This document shows, one piece after another, positions 54,191 through 64,000 of a stretch of 64,000 nucleotides of DNA. Numbering within the stretch: the first letter of the stretch is position 1; each line of letters begins with the position of its first letter. Under the pieces are notes generated by a model. It made no database searches. It had not been told where the DNA came from and saw only the letters and a program-made list of their open reading frames with translations. Made by a program: the position numbers and the translations under genes. Source of the stretch: Desulfogranum mediterraneum DSM 13871 (lineage in GTDB: Bacteria > Desulfobacterota > Desulfobulbia > Desulfobulbales > Desulfobulbaceae); assembly GCF_000429965.1 (NCBI RefSeq), contig NZ_AUCW01000003.1:1-64000 (forward strand), read 5' to 3'.

Positions 54191-56026
54191 CTACTCCCCA
54201 CTCCACCAGGTATGCAAAAATTGTGCATAGTTATAGTAGAGCGGTAGCTGGCTGGGATACTGCAGGCGCGAGACATAGGCAAGACGCTGGCTGGCAAGAT
54301 ACCAGTTTGGAACCACATAGTAGCCATACCATAAAACCCTGTCAAGGGCTCGACAGGCAGCGGTCAACTCTGCCTGGCTGCTGGCGTAAATCACCTTATT
54401 TACCAGCAGATCCACCACCGGATCACCGACCCCGGCCAGGTTCCTGGAGCCCTTGCGGCCTGCAGCCTGGCTGGTCCAGTAATCACGTTGCTCGTTGCCC
54501 GGGGACTGGGACTGGGCAAAGACCGACACCGTCATCTCAAAGTCAAAATTCTTCAGCCGATCGGCATAGAGGGCCGGATCAATGGTCCGGTAGCTGGCCT
54601 CAATACCCAGCTTTTTCAAATTATTGACAAAAGGTGCCATCACCCGTTCAAAAGAGGGACTGACCAGGATAATCTCAAATCGAAACTCCTGGTCGCCGCG
54701 GCGCAAGACCCCGTCCTTCACCTCCCAGCCCTGCTCCCTGAGGATCTGTCTGGCCTGACGCAGGTTCGCGCGCAGACTTCCGGGGGCAGCGGTGCTGGCT
54801 GGCGCCAGCGCGGTGGTAAAGACCTCGGCCGGCAGCTGCTCCCTAAAGGGCTCCAGCAGGGCCAGTTCCCCAGCCGAGGGCAAGCCCCTGGCCGCCAGCT
54901 CGGAGTTGGCAAAGTAGGAGTTGGTCCGGGTGTACTGGTTATAGAACAGGGCCTGATTGGTCCACTCAAAGTCAAAGGCCAGGCCGATGGCCCGCCGTAC
55001 CTGGCGGTCGGCAAAGAGGGGGTTGCGGGTATTAAAGACAAAGCCCTGCATGCCGGCGTTGTTGTGATGGGGGAAGGCGGTCTTCTTCAACAGGCCACGC
55101 TCAAACAGGGGACCGCGGAGATCACGCTCCCACTGTTTGGCCATGTTGACGTACATCAGATCATACTCTCCGGCCTTAAAGGCCTCCACACTGACGATCT
55201 GATCCTTGAAGTACTTGACCGTGATGGTGGAAAAGTTGAACATCCCCCTTCGGGTGGGATGATCGACGGCCCAGTAGTTGGGATTCTTGCGATACTGGAT
55301 CGATTTCCCCGGCTTGACCTCGGCCACCAGATAGGGCCCTGAGCCCACCGGAACCGCCATGGCCCCTTGCCCCTGCCTGGGAGCAAAGGGGTGTTGCTGG
55401 TAAAAGCGTTTACTGAGGATCGGCAACTGACCGGCGATCAGATGGAGTTCCCGGTTGACCCGGGCGAAGTTGAAGCGGATCACCCCTGGCCCCAGGATCT
55501 GGGCATCGCTGATATCGTGGAAGTAGGCCTGGTAAAAGGGATGGGCCCCATCGCCCTTCAGGGTATTGAGGGAGAAGAGCACATCCTCGGCCATGACCTG
55601 GCTGCCGTCGGAGAAGCGGGCGCGCTCATCCAGGGTAAAGGTGACCGAGCGTTTGTCCGGGGCCAGGCTGATATCCCTGGCCAGAAGGCCGTAGCTGGCA
55701 ATGGGTTCGTCCAGACTGGGAACGGTAAGGGTCTCAAAGACATAGAGGGAGAGTCCCAACGGCGGCACCCCCTTGAGGGTAAAGGGGTTGAGCTTGTCAA
55801 AACCGCCCAGGTCATGGAGGGTCAGGCTCCCCCCCTGCCTGGCCCGGGGCGAGGTATAGTCGAAGCGCTCAAATCCGGGAGCATACTTCAGGCTGCCATC
55901 CAGGCTCACCCCGTGGGCGGCCAGGGAGGGGAGTGCGGCCACCAGGCCAAGGAGACAGAGCAGAGCCGCGGCTGACAGCCAGCACCAGGGGGGCGGACCA
56001 GTTCTACAGATCTTTACCATTCCCAT
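54191..56026 (-). CDS. Family 5 extracellular solute-binding protein, YejA-like
   Basis: A 611-residue periplasmic binding protein of the oligopeptide class. Signal peptide (about 15-40 with LLCLLGLVAALPSLAA), then LKYAPGFERFDYTSPRARQGG and GGFDKLNPFTLKG, the start typical of YejA. Known relatives import oligopeptides such as microcin C precursors. No permease genes follow in this window. The ATG chosen has AAAGGG upstream; the frame extends 12 codons through a tandem repeat. Confidence 0.92.
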   Translation of the reverse strand: MGMVKICRTGPPPWCWLSAAALLCLLGLVAALPSLAAHGVSLDGSLKYAPGFERFDYTSPRARQGGSLTLHDLGGFDKLNPFTLKGVPPLGLSLYVFETLTVPSLDEPIASYGLLARDISLAPDKRSVTFTLDERARFSDGSQVMAEDVLFSLNTLKGDGAHPFYQAYFHDISDAQILGPGVIRFNFARVNRELHLIAGQLPILSKRFYQQHPFAPRQGQGAMAVPVGSGPYLVAEVKPGKSIQYRKNPNYWAVDHPTRRGMFNFSTITVKYFKDQIVSVEAFKAGEYDLMYVNMAKQWERDLRGPLFERGLLKKTAFPHHNNAGMQGFVFNTRNPLFADRQVRRAIGLAFDFEWTNQALFYNQYTRTNSYFANSELAARGLPSAGELALLEPFREQLPAEVFTTALAPASTAAPGSLRANLRQARQILREQGWEVKDGVLRRGDQEFRFEIILVSPSFERVMAPFVNNLKKLGIEASYRTIDPALYADRLKNFDFEMTVSVFAQSQSPGNEQRDYWTSQAAGRKGSRNLAGVGDPVVDLLVNKVIYASSQAELTAACRALDRVLWYGYYVVPNWYLASQRLAYVSRLQYPSQLPLYYNYAQFLHTWWSGE

Positions 56027-56030
56027 TTCA

Positions 56031-56060
56031 TTTCCCTTTGTATTTCCCTTTGTATTTCCC
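56031..56060. repeat. 12-bp tandem repeat at the ribosome binding site of the YejA-like gene
   Basis: The plus-strand unit TTTCCCTTTGTA occurs two and a half times. On the minus strand each copy carries AAAGGG, so the ribosome binding site is duplicated, and copy-number change could alter translation. Confidence 0.8.
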
Positions 56061-56328
56061 ATAAGGCAGGTACCACCACCCTAAGGTGCGACCAGAACCA
56101 TTCTGATCTGTCTCGTCATTCTGATCCATCTAGTATATGCCATCCATTTCCCTCTGTGCAACACTCCTCTCCACCAGCCCGGCCGGGCTCCAGGAAAAAA
56201 TTGACGAATCGCATCACTGGGTGTATTTAATGTGACTCTCTATAATCCGTAATTATCCAGCTGACCGGAACTGCCTGCCGGCACCGGTGCAGCCCTGATT
56301 GATGCCTCTTTGCCTCCAGGAGAACGAC

Positions 56329-57615
<1,287 letters not shown>

Positions 57616-57671
57616 CCCCCTTTGTCCAATACCATCACGCCACCACCAAGCCAACCCAAGAGGCATATCCG

Positions 57672-58202
57672 ATGAAACACTTTGGCGGCCCAGCGGTCTT
57701 CATCGACCGAGACGACATCAACACCGACGAAATCATTCCGGCCAGGTACCTGACCGAAATCACCAAGAAGGCTCTCCAGCCCCACCTGCTGGAGGACCTC
57801 CACCTGGAAGACCAGACCTTTGATCCCCACTCACCCCAGATGGAGCAGGCCAGGTCCCTGGTCACCCGCTCCAACTTCGGCTGCGGCTCCTCCCGTGAGC
57901 ATGCGGTCTGGGCCCTGGAGGTCAATGACATCAACCTGGTCATCGGCCAGAGTTTTGCCCGGATTTTCCGGCAGAACATGTTCAACTGCGGCATCCTGGC
58001 CGTGGAGTTGGCCCCCGCCGATCTGGACGCCCTCTTTGCACTGGAGGGCGAGGTCTCCATCGAGGTTGACCTGGGCCAGGAGCGGATCACCGCCACCCCG
58101 GCAGGGGGACAGGCAGTGAACTGTTCCTTTACCCTGAACCCCTTTGACAAGCAACTGGTCGAAGCAGGCGGCTGGCTCAGCTACGCCGACCAGAACTATT
58201 AA
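57672..58202 (+). CDS. leuD: 3-isopropylmalate dehydratase small subunit
   Basis: A 176-residue subunit that completes the enzyme. It has DRDDINTDEIIPARYL, the family signature, and GCGSSREHAVWAL near the middle. The loop that sets substrate length reads YLTE after the arginine; characterised isopropylmalate and homoaconitate enzymes use other residues there, so specificity is not clear. Chosen ATG gives the usual length; weak ribosome binding site AGAGG. Confidence 0.92.
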   Translation: MKHFGGPAVFIDRDDINTDEIIPARYLTEITKKALQPHLLEDLHLEDQTFDPHSPQMEQARSLVTRSNFGCGSSREHAVWALEVNDINLVIGQSFARIFRQNMFNCGILAVELAPADLDALFALEGEVSIEVDLGQERITATPAGGQAVNCSFTLNPFDKQLVEAGGWLSYADQNY

Positions 58203-58252
58203 GACCCTGCTCCTCAGGGCCTCCCCCGTTCCCATTGACCAGTACGCTTGCC

Positions 58253-59434
58253 ATGGACTCCCTCTTCTCTGACCGCATCACCGATGTCCCCCAGTCCTTT
58301 ATCCGGGAGATCCTCAAGGTCACCCTGGATCCCTCCATCATCTCCTTTGCTGGCGGCCTGCCCAACCGCCAGCTCTTTCCGGTCCAGGCTCTGCAGCAGG
58401 CCGCTGACACGGTCTTCTCCCAGGCAGGCATGGATGCCCTCCAGTATGCCAACTCCGAAGGCTACCTCCCGCTGCGGGAATTTATCGCCCAACGCTACCG
58501 TCAAAAGCAGCAGCTGGAGGTGGCGCCGGAGCATATCCTGATCACCACCGGCTCCCAGCAGGGACTGGATCTCCTGGGCAAGACCCTGATCAACAGTGGT
58601 GATCCGGTGATGATCGAGGCTCCCGGTTATCTGGGCGCCATCCAGGCCTTTTCCATGTACCGCCCGCAGTTTGAAACCATTGCAGTGGATGAAGCGGGGA
58701 TGGATATCCCTGCTCTGGAGCAGGTCCTGGACCGATGTTCCCCCAAGCTGCTCTATACGGTACCCAACTTTCAAAATCCCTCGGGCATCTCCTACAGCAG
58801 TGACAACCGGGCAGCGGTGGCCGCTCGGATCAGGGAGAGCCACTGTATCCTCATCCAGGACGATCCCTATGGAGAGCTGCGTTTTTCCGGCCATCCCAGA
58901 GAAAACTTCCTCTCCCTGATCCCGGAGCAGACCGTCCTCCTGGGCTCCTTTTCCAAGACCGTTGCCCCTGCCCTCCGAATAGGCTGGTTGGTAGCGCCGC
59001 CCCAGCTCATGGAAAAGCTGCTCATCGCCAAGCAGGCCTCAGACCTGCACACCGACTATCTGGCCCAACGGATCCTCCATCAGTATCTGAGAGATAACGA
59101 TCTCGACCTCCATGTCAACCGCATTATCCAGGCCTATGGCCGGCAGAAGGAGGCCATGGTGGCGGCCATTGGCCGCCACTTCCCGGCCGGAGTGCACTGC
59201 ACCAATCCAGAGGGCGGCATGTTCCTCTGGGTAACCCTGCCTGCTGCGATCTCGGCCATGGAACTCTTCCATACCGCTATCCGGGAAAAGGTTGCCTTTG
59301 TCCCGGGTACCCCCTTTTATGTCAACCGCCAGGACTGCAATACCCTGCGGCTGAACTTCTCCTGCATGGATTCGGAAACCATCGAGCGCGGAATAGAGCG
59401 ACTGGGTCAGGCCATCCAAGGCATGATGGCCTAG
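58253..59434 (+). CDS. PLP-dependent aminotransferase, class I/II (2-aminoadipate aminotransferase-like)
   Basis: A 393-residue aminotransferase with N-terminal ISFAGGLPNRQLFP, PNFQNPSGISYS and the PLP lysine in GSFSKTVAPALRIGW. Similar proteins include LysN, which acts on 2-aminoadipate and related substrates. It follows leuD by about 50 bases in the same direction. The partners could suggest amino acid biosynthesis, but substrate is not proven. ATG chosen over a TTG six codons upstream. Confidence 0.9.
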   Translation: MDSLFSDRITDVPQSFIREILKVTLDPSIISFAGGLPNRQLFPVQALQQAADTVFSQAGMDALQYANSEGYLPLREFIAQRYRQKQQLEVAPEHILITTGSQQGLDLLGKTLINSGDPVMIEAPGYLGAIQAFSMYRPQFETIAVDEAGMDIPALEQVLDRCSPKLLYTVPNFQNPSGISYSSDNRAAVAARIRESHCILIQDDPYGELRFSGHPRENFLSLIPEQTVLLGSFSKTVAPALRIGWLVAPPQLMEKLLIAKQASDLHTDYLAQRILHQYLRDNDLDLHVNRIIQAYGRQKEAMVAAIGRHFPAGVHCTNPEGGMFLWVTLPAAISAMELFHTAIREKVAFVPGTPFYVNRQDCNTLRLNFSCMDSETIERGIERLGQAIQGMMA

Positions 59435-59499
59435 GAAATCAGCAGAAACCACCATCAGGGAGCAGGGCGGCCTGTGCTGCACCAGCCGCTCTTGGACAC

Positions 59500-59541
59500 A
59501 ACAAAGCCCCCCTTCTTGCCGGCAAGAAGGGGGGCTTTGTT
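59500..59541. terminator. 42-bp perfect inverted repeat between convergent genes
   Basis: A fully symmetric sequence with arms 59500-59520 and 59521-59541 and no spacer. It lies between a plus-strand aminotransferase and a minus-strand dnaJ-like gene and can serve both as a terminator, though its T tract is broken (TTTGTT). Confidence 0.75.
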
Positions 59542-59625
59542 CACTCCCAGGCTCCCATGGTCGTGGGGCGCGGATGTGAGGCGCGGGTGTGAGGCGCCTG
59601 ATTTTCGAGGCTCGCCTCCTGGTTC

Positions 59626-60576
59626 CTAGAGGGCAGCCTGGGCCAGAGATTTGATCAGGGCCTCCTGTTCCTGGTTGAGCTCGGTGGGAATCCGGATGGC
59701 TATCTTGACCAGCAGATCGCCCCGGGTCCCGCCGGGACCGGAGGGCAACCCATGTCCCTTGATCCGTAGTTTCGACTCCTGCTGGACCCCGGACGGCACC
59801 TTGACATTGAACTTCTTGCCCTCCAGGGTGGTGATCTCCACCGTGGTCCCCAGACAGGCCTGACTAAAGGGAATCCGTTGCTCCAGAAGCAGGTCATCAC
59901 CATCACGATGGAACAGGGTATCATTGTCGACAGCAACCTTGAGGTAGAGATCACCGGGAGGTCCCCCGCCCGAAGAAGGACTGCCCTTGCCGCTCAGCCG
60001 CAGCCGCTTGCCCGCCTCGATCCCCGGAGGTACCTTAACGGTCACGTTTCTGGGTTGTCCGTTATGGCGCAGGCTGATGACCTTTTCCGCACCATTGAGC
60101 ACATCTTCCAGGCTGATCTTCAACTCAAAGGTCAGGTCCTTGCCCTTGACCGCCTGCCTGGAACTGCAACCGCCGCCAGCGCAGCCATTGGTGCGCATCC
60201 CTGCCCCTGCCTGGCTGAAAAAGGATTCAAAGGGGGAGCCGCCCTGCTGATGGCCTTGAAAACCTCCTGCTGAACGAAAGGAATTACCACCAAAGCCAAA
60301 CTGACGCAGGATATCGTTGAGATCAAAGCCCCGAAAGATGTCTTCCTGGGAATAGCGCTGCTGAAAGCCGTTGGCACCAAAGGTGTCATACTGCTGCCGC
60401 TTCTCTGGATCGGAGAGCACGGCATAGGCCTCACTGATCTCTTTAAATTTTCGCTCTGACTCGGCATCACCGGGATTTTTATCCGGGTGATGCTTGAGGG
60501 CCAGTTTTCGATAGGCCTTTTTAATTTCCGCGGCAGAGGCATCTTTGGCCACGCCCAGTTTCTGGTAATACTCCAT
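59626..60576 (-). CDS. DnaJ/CbpA-like co-chaperone
   Basis: A 316-residue protein with an N-terminal J domain (HHPDKNPG contains HPD), a Gly/Phe-rich linker (about 75-130) and C-terminal peptide-binding domains ([15 protein letters not shown], then [17 protein letters not shown]). It lacks the DnaJ zinc finger with four CxxCxGxG repeats, so it is CbpA-like. It stimulates DnaK. The linker does contain a short [12 protein letters not shown] segment with two cysteines. Confidence 0.93.
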   Translation of the reverse strand: MEYYQKLGVAKDASAAEIKKAYRKLALKHHPDKNPGDAESERKFKEISEAYAVLSDPEKRQQYDTFGANGFQQRYSQEDIFRGFDLNDILRQFGFGGNSFRSAGGFQGHQQGGSPFESFFSQAGAGMRTNGCAGGGCSSRQAVKGKDLTFELKISLEDVLNGAEKVISLRHNGQPRNVTVKVPPGIEAGKRLRLSGKGSPSSGGGPPGDLYLKVAVDNDTLFHRDGDDLLLEQRIPFSQACLGTTVEITTLEGKKFNVKVPSGVQQESKLRIKGHGLPSGPGGTRGDLLVKIAIRIPTELNQEQEALIKSLAQAAL

Positions 60577-60682
60577 AGTCCTTGTGTCGTGTCACATGTT
60601 TGCTGGTTAGTGTTTGGCGCAGTGATCCTGCGCTGGATAAACTATAAGCCTGAAGTGGTGATTGTCTATTCCGTAACTCGCT

Positions 60683-61951
60683 TTATTTGCCGCCGATGAG
60701 CCCAGCCCTCTTTCCGGAGTGCACCAGGCCGGGATGCTGCCGACAGAGCCGATCCAGGACCCGGGCACGCTGATTCTTTTCCTGGTTGAGCAGGATCACA
60801 TAGGGACTGCCATCGCCCAGGTAGCCGGCATAATTATAAACCCCCTCCAGGGTGCCGGTTTTGGCCCGAACATTCCGCTGCCTGGGCAAGAGGGAGCCGT
60901 GGCCGGCAAAGAGACGCAGTATCTCCAGCATGCTGCGAACCGTTACCCTGTTCTCCCTGGACAAGCCGGCCCCGTCCACCACCACCGTTGCAGTTCGGGC
61001 GGCAGGACTCAACTCCGCGTCAAGCAGCTCGGCCACGGCAGCAGCACCCTTTTCCCAGGTGGCAGGGCTACCGAACCTCTTGGCTCCACAGGCCAGAAAG
61101 AGCTGGTTGGCGATGTAATTTGAGGAGTAGCGAAGCATGGCCTGGATCACCTCTTCCAAGGTTCTTGGATTATGGCTGACCAAGAGCAGGGTGGCCCCGG
61201 CAGGAACCGGCCGCTCTCCCAGCGGACCCTGAACCGCTATGCCTGCCTCTGCCATGATGGCAGCAAACAACTCCGCGCTGTGGCGGGCAGCCTGTTTCCC
61301 GGGCACCCCCCCTCTGCCCGTGATGTTGAGTCGATGACGGCCAGGCGCCAGCCCGGGTGCCACGGCCTGCATCAGCGGCAAGAGCGGTGTCTGTGGTTCC
61401 GCAGAACTGACCCGACCCTGCCCATCCACCCGGATGGGCAGGGTATTGAAATTCACCCCTGTGGCACTCACCGGGGCATCATAGGCATTGGCACTGTTGC
61501 CGCTCCCAGGCGGGCTGCCCTCGACTGCCAGCAGGCTGTCATCGATGAACAGCCCCTGAACCCGCCGCAGTCCATGGGCCTGCAAGCGGCCAACCACCCG
61601 CCGGACCTCTTCCGAGATCAAGAGCGGGTCACCGCTCCCCCTGATATAGAGGTTCTGGCTCCGATCCAGATGGAACTCGGTGCCAAAGCGATGGGAAGGG
61701 CCCAGGATACGGAAGGCAGCCTGGGCAGTGATGATCTTGATGATGCTGGCCGGGATATAGGCTTGGTCCAGGTTACAGCCCTCAGCCAAGGGAGGCGCAG
61801 CGACTACGCCGACCCCATAGCCGCCGTTCTCGATCAGCTCCGGATACTCCGGGCAGACGGCTGGAGCCAGCTGCCAGGACAACAGACAGAGCAGCCAGGA
61901 AAAGAGCAGCCCCCATATCCTCGCACCGACGCCTCTCCTGTTTCCAATCAT
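60683..61951 (-). CDS. dacB: D-alanyl-D-alanine carboxypeptidase/endopeptidase (PBP4, DacB type)
   Basis: A 422-residue periplasmic penicillin-binding protein. Signal peptide (about 8-33), SxxK motif SIIK in PASIIKIIT, SxN motif in YSSNYIAN, and KTG in RAKTGTLEG, as in DacB. It trims or opens peptidoglycan cross-links. The ATG chosen has GAGGAG eight bases upstream; earlier starts overlap that site. Confidence 0.92.
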   Translation of the reverse strand: MIGNRRGVGARIWGLLFSWLLCLLSWQLAPAVCPEYPELIENGGYGVGVVAAPPLAEGCNLDQAYIPASIIKIITAQAAFRILGPSHRFGTEFHLDRSQNLYIRGSGDPLLISEEVRRVVGRLQAHGLRRVQGLFIDDSLLAVEGSPPGSGNSANAYDAPVSATGVNFNTLPIRVDGQGRVSSAEPQTPLLPLMQAVAPGLAPGRHRLNITGRGGVPGKQAARHSAELFAAIMAEAGIAVQGPLGERPVPAGATLLLVSHNPRTLEEVIQAMLRYSSNYIANQLFLACGAKRFGSPATWEKGAAAVAELLDAELSPAARTATVVVDGAGLSRENRVTVRSMLEILRLFAGHGSLLPRQRNVRAKTGTLEGVYNYAGYLGDGSPYVILLNQEKNQRARVLDRLCRQHPGLVHSGKRAGLIGGK

Positions 61952-62205
61952 GAACCGCATCTCCTCATCCCCTGACACCTACACCTGGACCGACCACCCT
62001 CTGCCAGCCAGCGCAGCTGGAATTTCCGGGACCAGAGCAGCGGCTCAGCAGCAGCTGGGCTTCCTGGACAACAGACCTGTTCATGGGCTCTCCTCCCCTC
62101 TTCTCTGTTTCTTTAAAAAAAGGAGGCCCGCTCCTCCCGCCTGCTGCCGGCAGGGCCGGGCAAGGAGTTGCGCCCCCTCCAAGGCGGCAACATCCACAAG
62201 CCCTC

Positions 62206-64000
62206 TCAGGCAGGGGTCTCCACCTCCTGGATGGCAAGCTTGGTGATCCGGGAGAGCAGGGCCTGACGGGGAGAGAGCCCCAGACCATGCTCCAGGATCT
62301 CCCTGGGGTTGGTCCCGGCCTGGCCATGATAATGGTAGAGGGCCAGGACCAGAATATTCTCCTCAAGCCCTATGGATTCCACCAGGGGGCGGAGATCCAG
62401 TTGCCTTTTTTTCCGCTTTCTGATCCGCTCGATCCAGAGGTGGTCCAGTTCGGAGAAGTCTTGCAGCCTGGTTGCCAAAGCCTCTGGATCCACCCCGGTC
62501 TCCTCAATCCGGTAGAGGGCCCGGAAACTGGCCTGGCCCGCCTTTTTCACCGGCTTGATCCCGCTCACCCGGATGGTGGGAGGAAGCTGGCTGTTGAGCC
62601 GCTCCACGGTCTGGCTCAGGGAGTTGAGGGGGGAGGCCAGTTCCATCTCAAAGAACTCGGCCAGACTCTCCATGCCCACGGGCAGGGCCTGACTAAAGGA
62701 GACCTTGGGTGAGGGGTTGAAGCCCTGGGAAAAAAGCAGGGGCAGCTCGGCCCGCTGCAGGACCCGGAAGATCAGCTGGAGGATCTCCAGGTGACCGTAA
62801 AAACGGCTGTCGCCCAGGCGCGCATAGTCGACCCGGTAGCTAAAGGCCGGCCGCTCCCCCTGCTCCTTTTTGCTAAGGGAACTCATCATGGGGCTGGTGG
62901 GTGCCAGCGGCGCCTCTTTATCCCCATGGACCTGCGGACGGAGGGTGGAAAAATCGCAGAGACCGCACTGCTGGCAGCCATGGACCCGGCAATCCTTGGT
63001 ATAGCTGCGTTCCAGGGCCCGCTCCCGCTCCTGGAGCAGGAAGTCCCGGCCAACACCGCTCTTCAGGTGATCCCAGGGCAGGATCTCATCCAGGGCCCGG
63101 GCCCGCAGATAGTCATCGAGATCAAGCCCGCACTCCAGGGCCGCCTCCTGCCAACGCTCGAGGTTAAAATGCTCGGACCAGCCGTCCAGACGGGCCCCCA
63201 TCTCCCAGGCCCTGATCAGCAGGGGGGCCAGGCGTCGATCCCCCCGGGAAAAGACCCCCTCCAGATAGGATTGACGGGCATCATGCCACTTGAGGGCAAA
63301 TCCCTTTCTGGGCAAGAGCTCCTTCAAGCGGCTGATCTTTGCCAGGGACTCGTCCATGGAGAGCTGCGCCTCCCACTGAAAGGGGGTATGGGGCTTGGGC
63401 ACAAAGGTGCCCACACTGACGTTGATGGTCACCTGTTTCACCTTGCCGGGCCCGGCCTCGAGCCTGGCCTTTTGGACCAGCTCGACAATGGCCTCCAGAT
63501 CCTCCCTGGTCTCGGTGGGCAGCCCGATCATGAAATAAAATTTAATCAGTTTCCAGCCAAAACTAAAGGCATCCCTGCAGGTGGTGAGCAGGTCTTCTTC
63601 GCTGATCCCCTTGTTGATCACCTCCCGCAGACGGTCGGTACCCGCCTCAGGAGCCACGGTAAAGCCGGTCTTGCGGACCCGCTTGATCTGATCCATCAGG
63701 GTCGGGGTAAGGGTCCCCACCCGCATGGAGGGCATGGAGACCGAGACATACTCGGCGGCAAAACGATCCATCAGCGAGGTGAGCAGAGGGGCTATACAGG
63801 AGTAATCACCGCTGGAGAGGGAGAGCAGGGCCAGCTCATCAAAACCACTGGCCTTGATCCCGGCTTCCGCCATCTCCATGATCTCTTCCCTACTCCGCTC
63901 ACGGACCGGTCGATAGATGATCCCGGCCTGGCAGAAACGGCAGCCCCGCGTACAACCCCGGGCGATCTCGATCCCCAGGCGATCATGGACCGGTTTGACA
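62206..64000 (-). CDS. B12-binding-type radical SAM protein with C-terminal DUF2344 domain (5' end outside window)
   Basis: A partial frame of 597 visible residues that is open to the window edge. The cluster motif CTRGCRFC lies about 30 residues from the visible start. The C-terminal domain (last about 230 residues) has YRVDYARLGDSRFYGHLEI and FNPSPKVSFSQALPVGMESL, typical of DUF2344/TIGR03936. The combination matches the TIGR03960-type proteins often near ribonuclease G; the function is unproven. The N-terminal B12-binding-like part would lie beyond the window. Confidence 0.9.
   Translation of the reverse strand, partial: VKPVHDRLGIEIARGCTRGCRFCQAGIIYRPVRERSREEIMEMAEAGIKASGFDELALLSLSSGDYSCIAPLLTSLMDRFAAEYVSVSMPSMRVGTLTPTLMDQIKRVRKTGFTVAPEAGTDRLREVINKGISEEDLLTTCRDAFSFGWKLIKFYFMIGLPTETREDLEAIVELVQKARLEAGPGKVKQVTINVSVGTFVPKPHTPFQWEAQLSMDESLAKISRLKELLPRKGFALKWHDARQSYLEGVFSRGDRRLAPLLIRAWEMGARLDGWSEHFNLERWQEAALECGLDLDDYLRARALDEILPWDHLKSGVGRDFLLQERERALERSYTKDCRVHGCQQCGLCDFSTLRPQVHGDKEAPLAPTSPMMSSLSKKEQGERPAFSYRVDYARLGDSRFYGHLEILQLIFRVLQRAELPLLFSQGFNPSPKVSFSQALPVGMESLAEFFEMELASPLNSLSQTVERLNSQLPPTIRVSGIKPVKKAGQASFRALYRIEETGVDPEALATRLQDFSELDHLWIERIRKRKKRQLDLRPLVESIGLEENILVLALYHYHGQAGTNPREILEHGLGLSPRQALLSRITKLAIQEVETPA

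Overview
The window looks like chromosomal DNA of a propionate-metabolising, sulfate-reducer-type bacterium of the Desulfobulbales (former Deltaproteobacteria). This placement is inferred from gene content, not from a phylogenetic marker: a succinyl-CoA synthetase / carboxyltransferase / biotin-carboxyltransferase operon and a single-cytochrome fumarate reductase-succinate dehydrogenase (the succinate route between propionate and pyruvate) sit beside a DctPQM/DctBD dicarboxylate uptake system, many two-component and c-di-GMP-type regulators and sigma-54 control. No prophage, insertion sequence, CRISPR array or tRNA gene was seen.

Layout. 1-338: end of an rRNA operon (23S 3' end, 5S, terminator). 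573-5075: hybrid histidine kinase, rsmI, a DMT-family transporter. 5222-17195 (minus strand): a Pil-Chp/Pix-type chemosensory cluster read as PatA-type regulator, CheY, CheW, CheA with three Hpt domains and a receiver, two more CheW-like proteins, an M16 peptidase, a 51-residue unrecognised protein, a PilJ-like receptor and a periplasmic binding protein. 17196-18252: an AT-rich gene-free kilobase with two opposed intrinsic terminators and a purine-rich candidate small RNA. 18253-25265: pepF, trpA, trpB, an unrecognised protein, and a cNMP-binding/DUF4388-like protein. 25592-29374: frdCAB with promoter, near-palindromic operator candidate and terminator. 29551-34610: UPF0597/cysteine desulfidase-like enzyme, L,D-transpeptidase, and a proline-racemase-family plus ornithine-cyclodeaminase-family pair fitting 3-hydroxyproline use. 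34659-41754: universal stress protein, dctMQP, dctD, dctB, with a sigma-54 promoter and a large inverted repeat upstream of dctP. 41965-46045: KamA-family radical SAM enzyme, HDOD-GGDEF protein, CitE/malyl-CoA lyase-like protein. 46157-52253 (minus): sucC, sucD, carboxyltransferase (12S-like), a 66-residue protein, and a 5S-like carboxyltransferase fused to a biotin carrier. 52254-53128: a long leader with a candidate terminated small RNA and an 18-bp palindrome. 53129-64000: P-loop/Asp23-like fusion, YejA-type binding protein, leuCD with an aminotransferase, DnaJ/CbpA-like chaperone, PBP4, and a radical SAM/DUF2344 protein cut by the window end.

How the parts fit. The sucCD-carboxyltransferase operon and frdCAB would interconvert propionyl-CoA/methylmalonyl-CoA, succinate, fumarate and pyruvate, and the Dct system would bring in C4-dicarboxylates for the same pool. 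The mutase, epimerase, fumarase and malate dehydrogenase of that route are not in this window. The chemosensory cluster probably controls type IV pilus function or a related surface behaviour; no CheR/CheB pair is present here, so adaptation enzymes would have to be elsewhere.

Limits: everything was read by eye from sequence. Family names rest on motif and overall sequence recognition, not on database searches. Promoters, operators and RNAs are pattern matches only.
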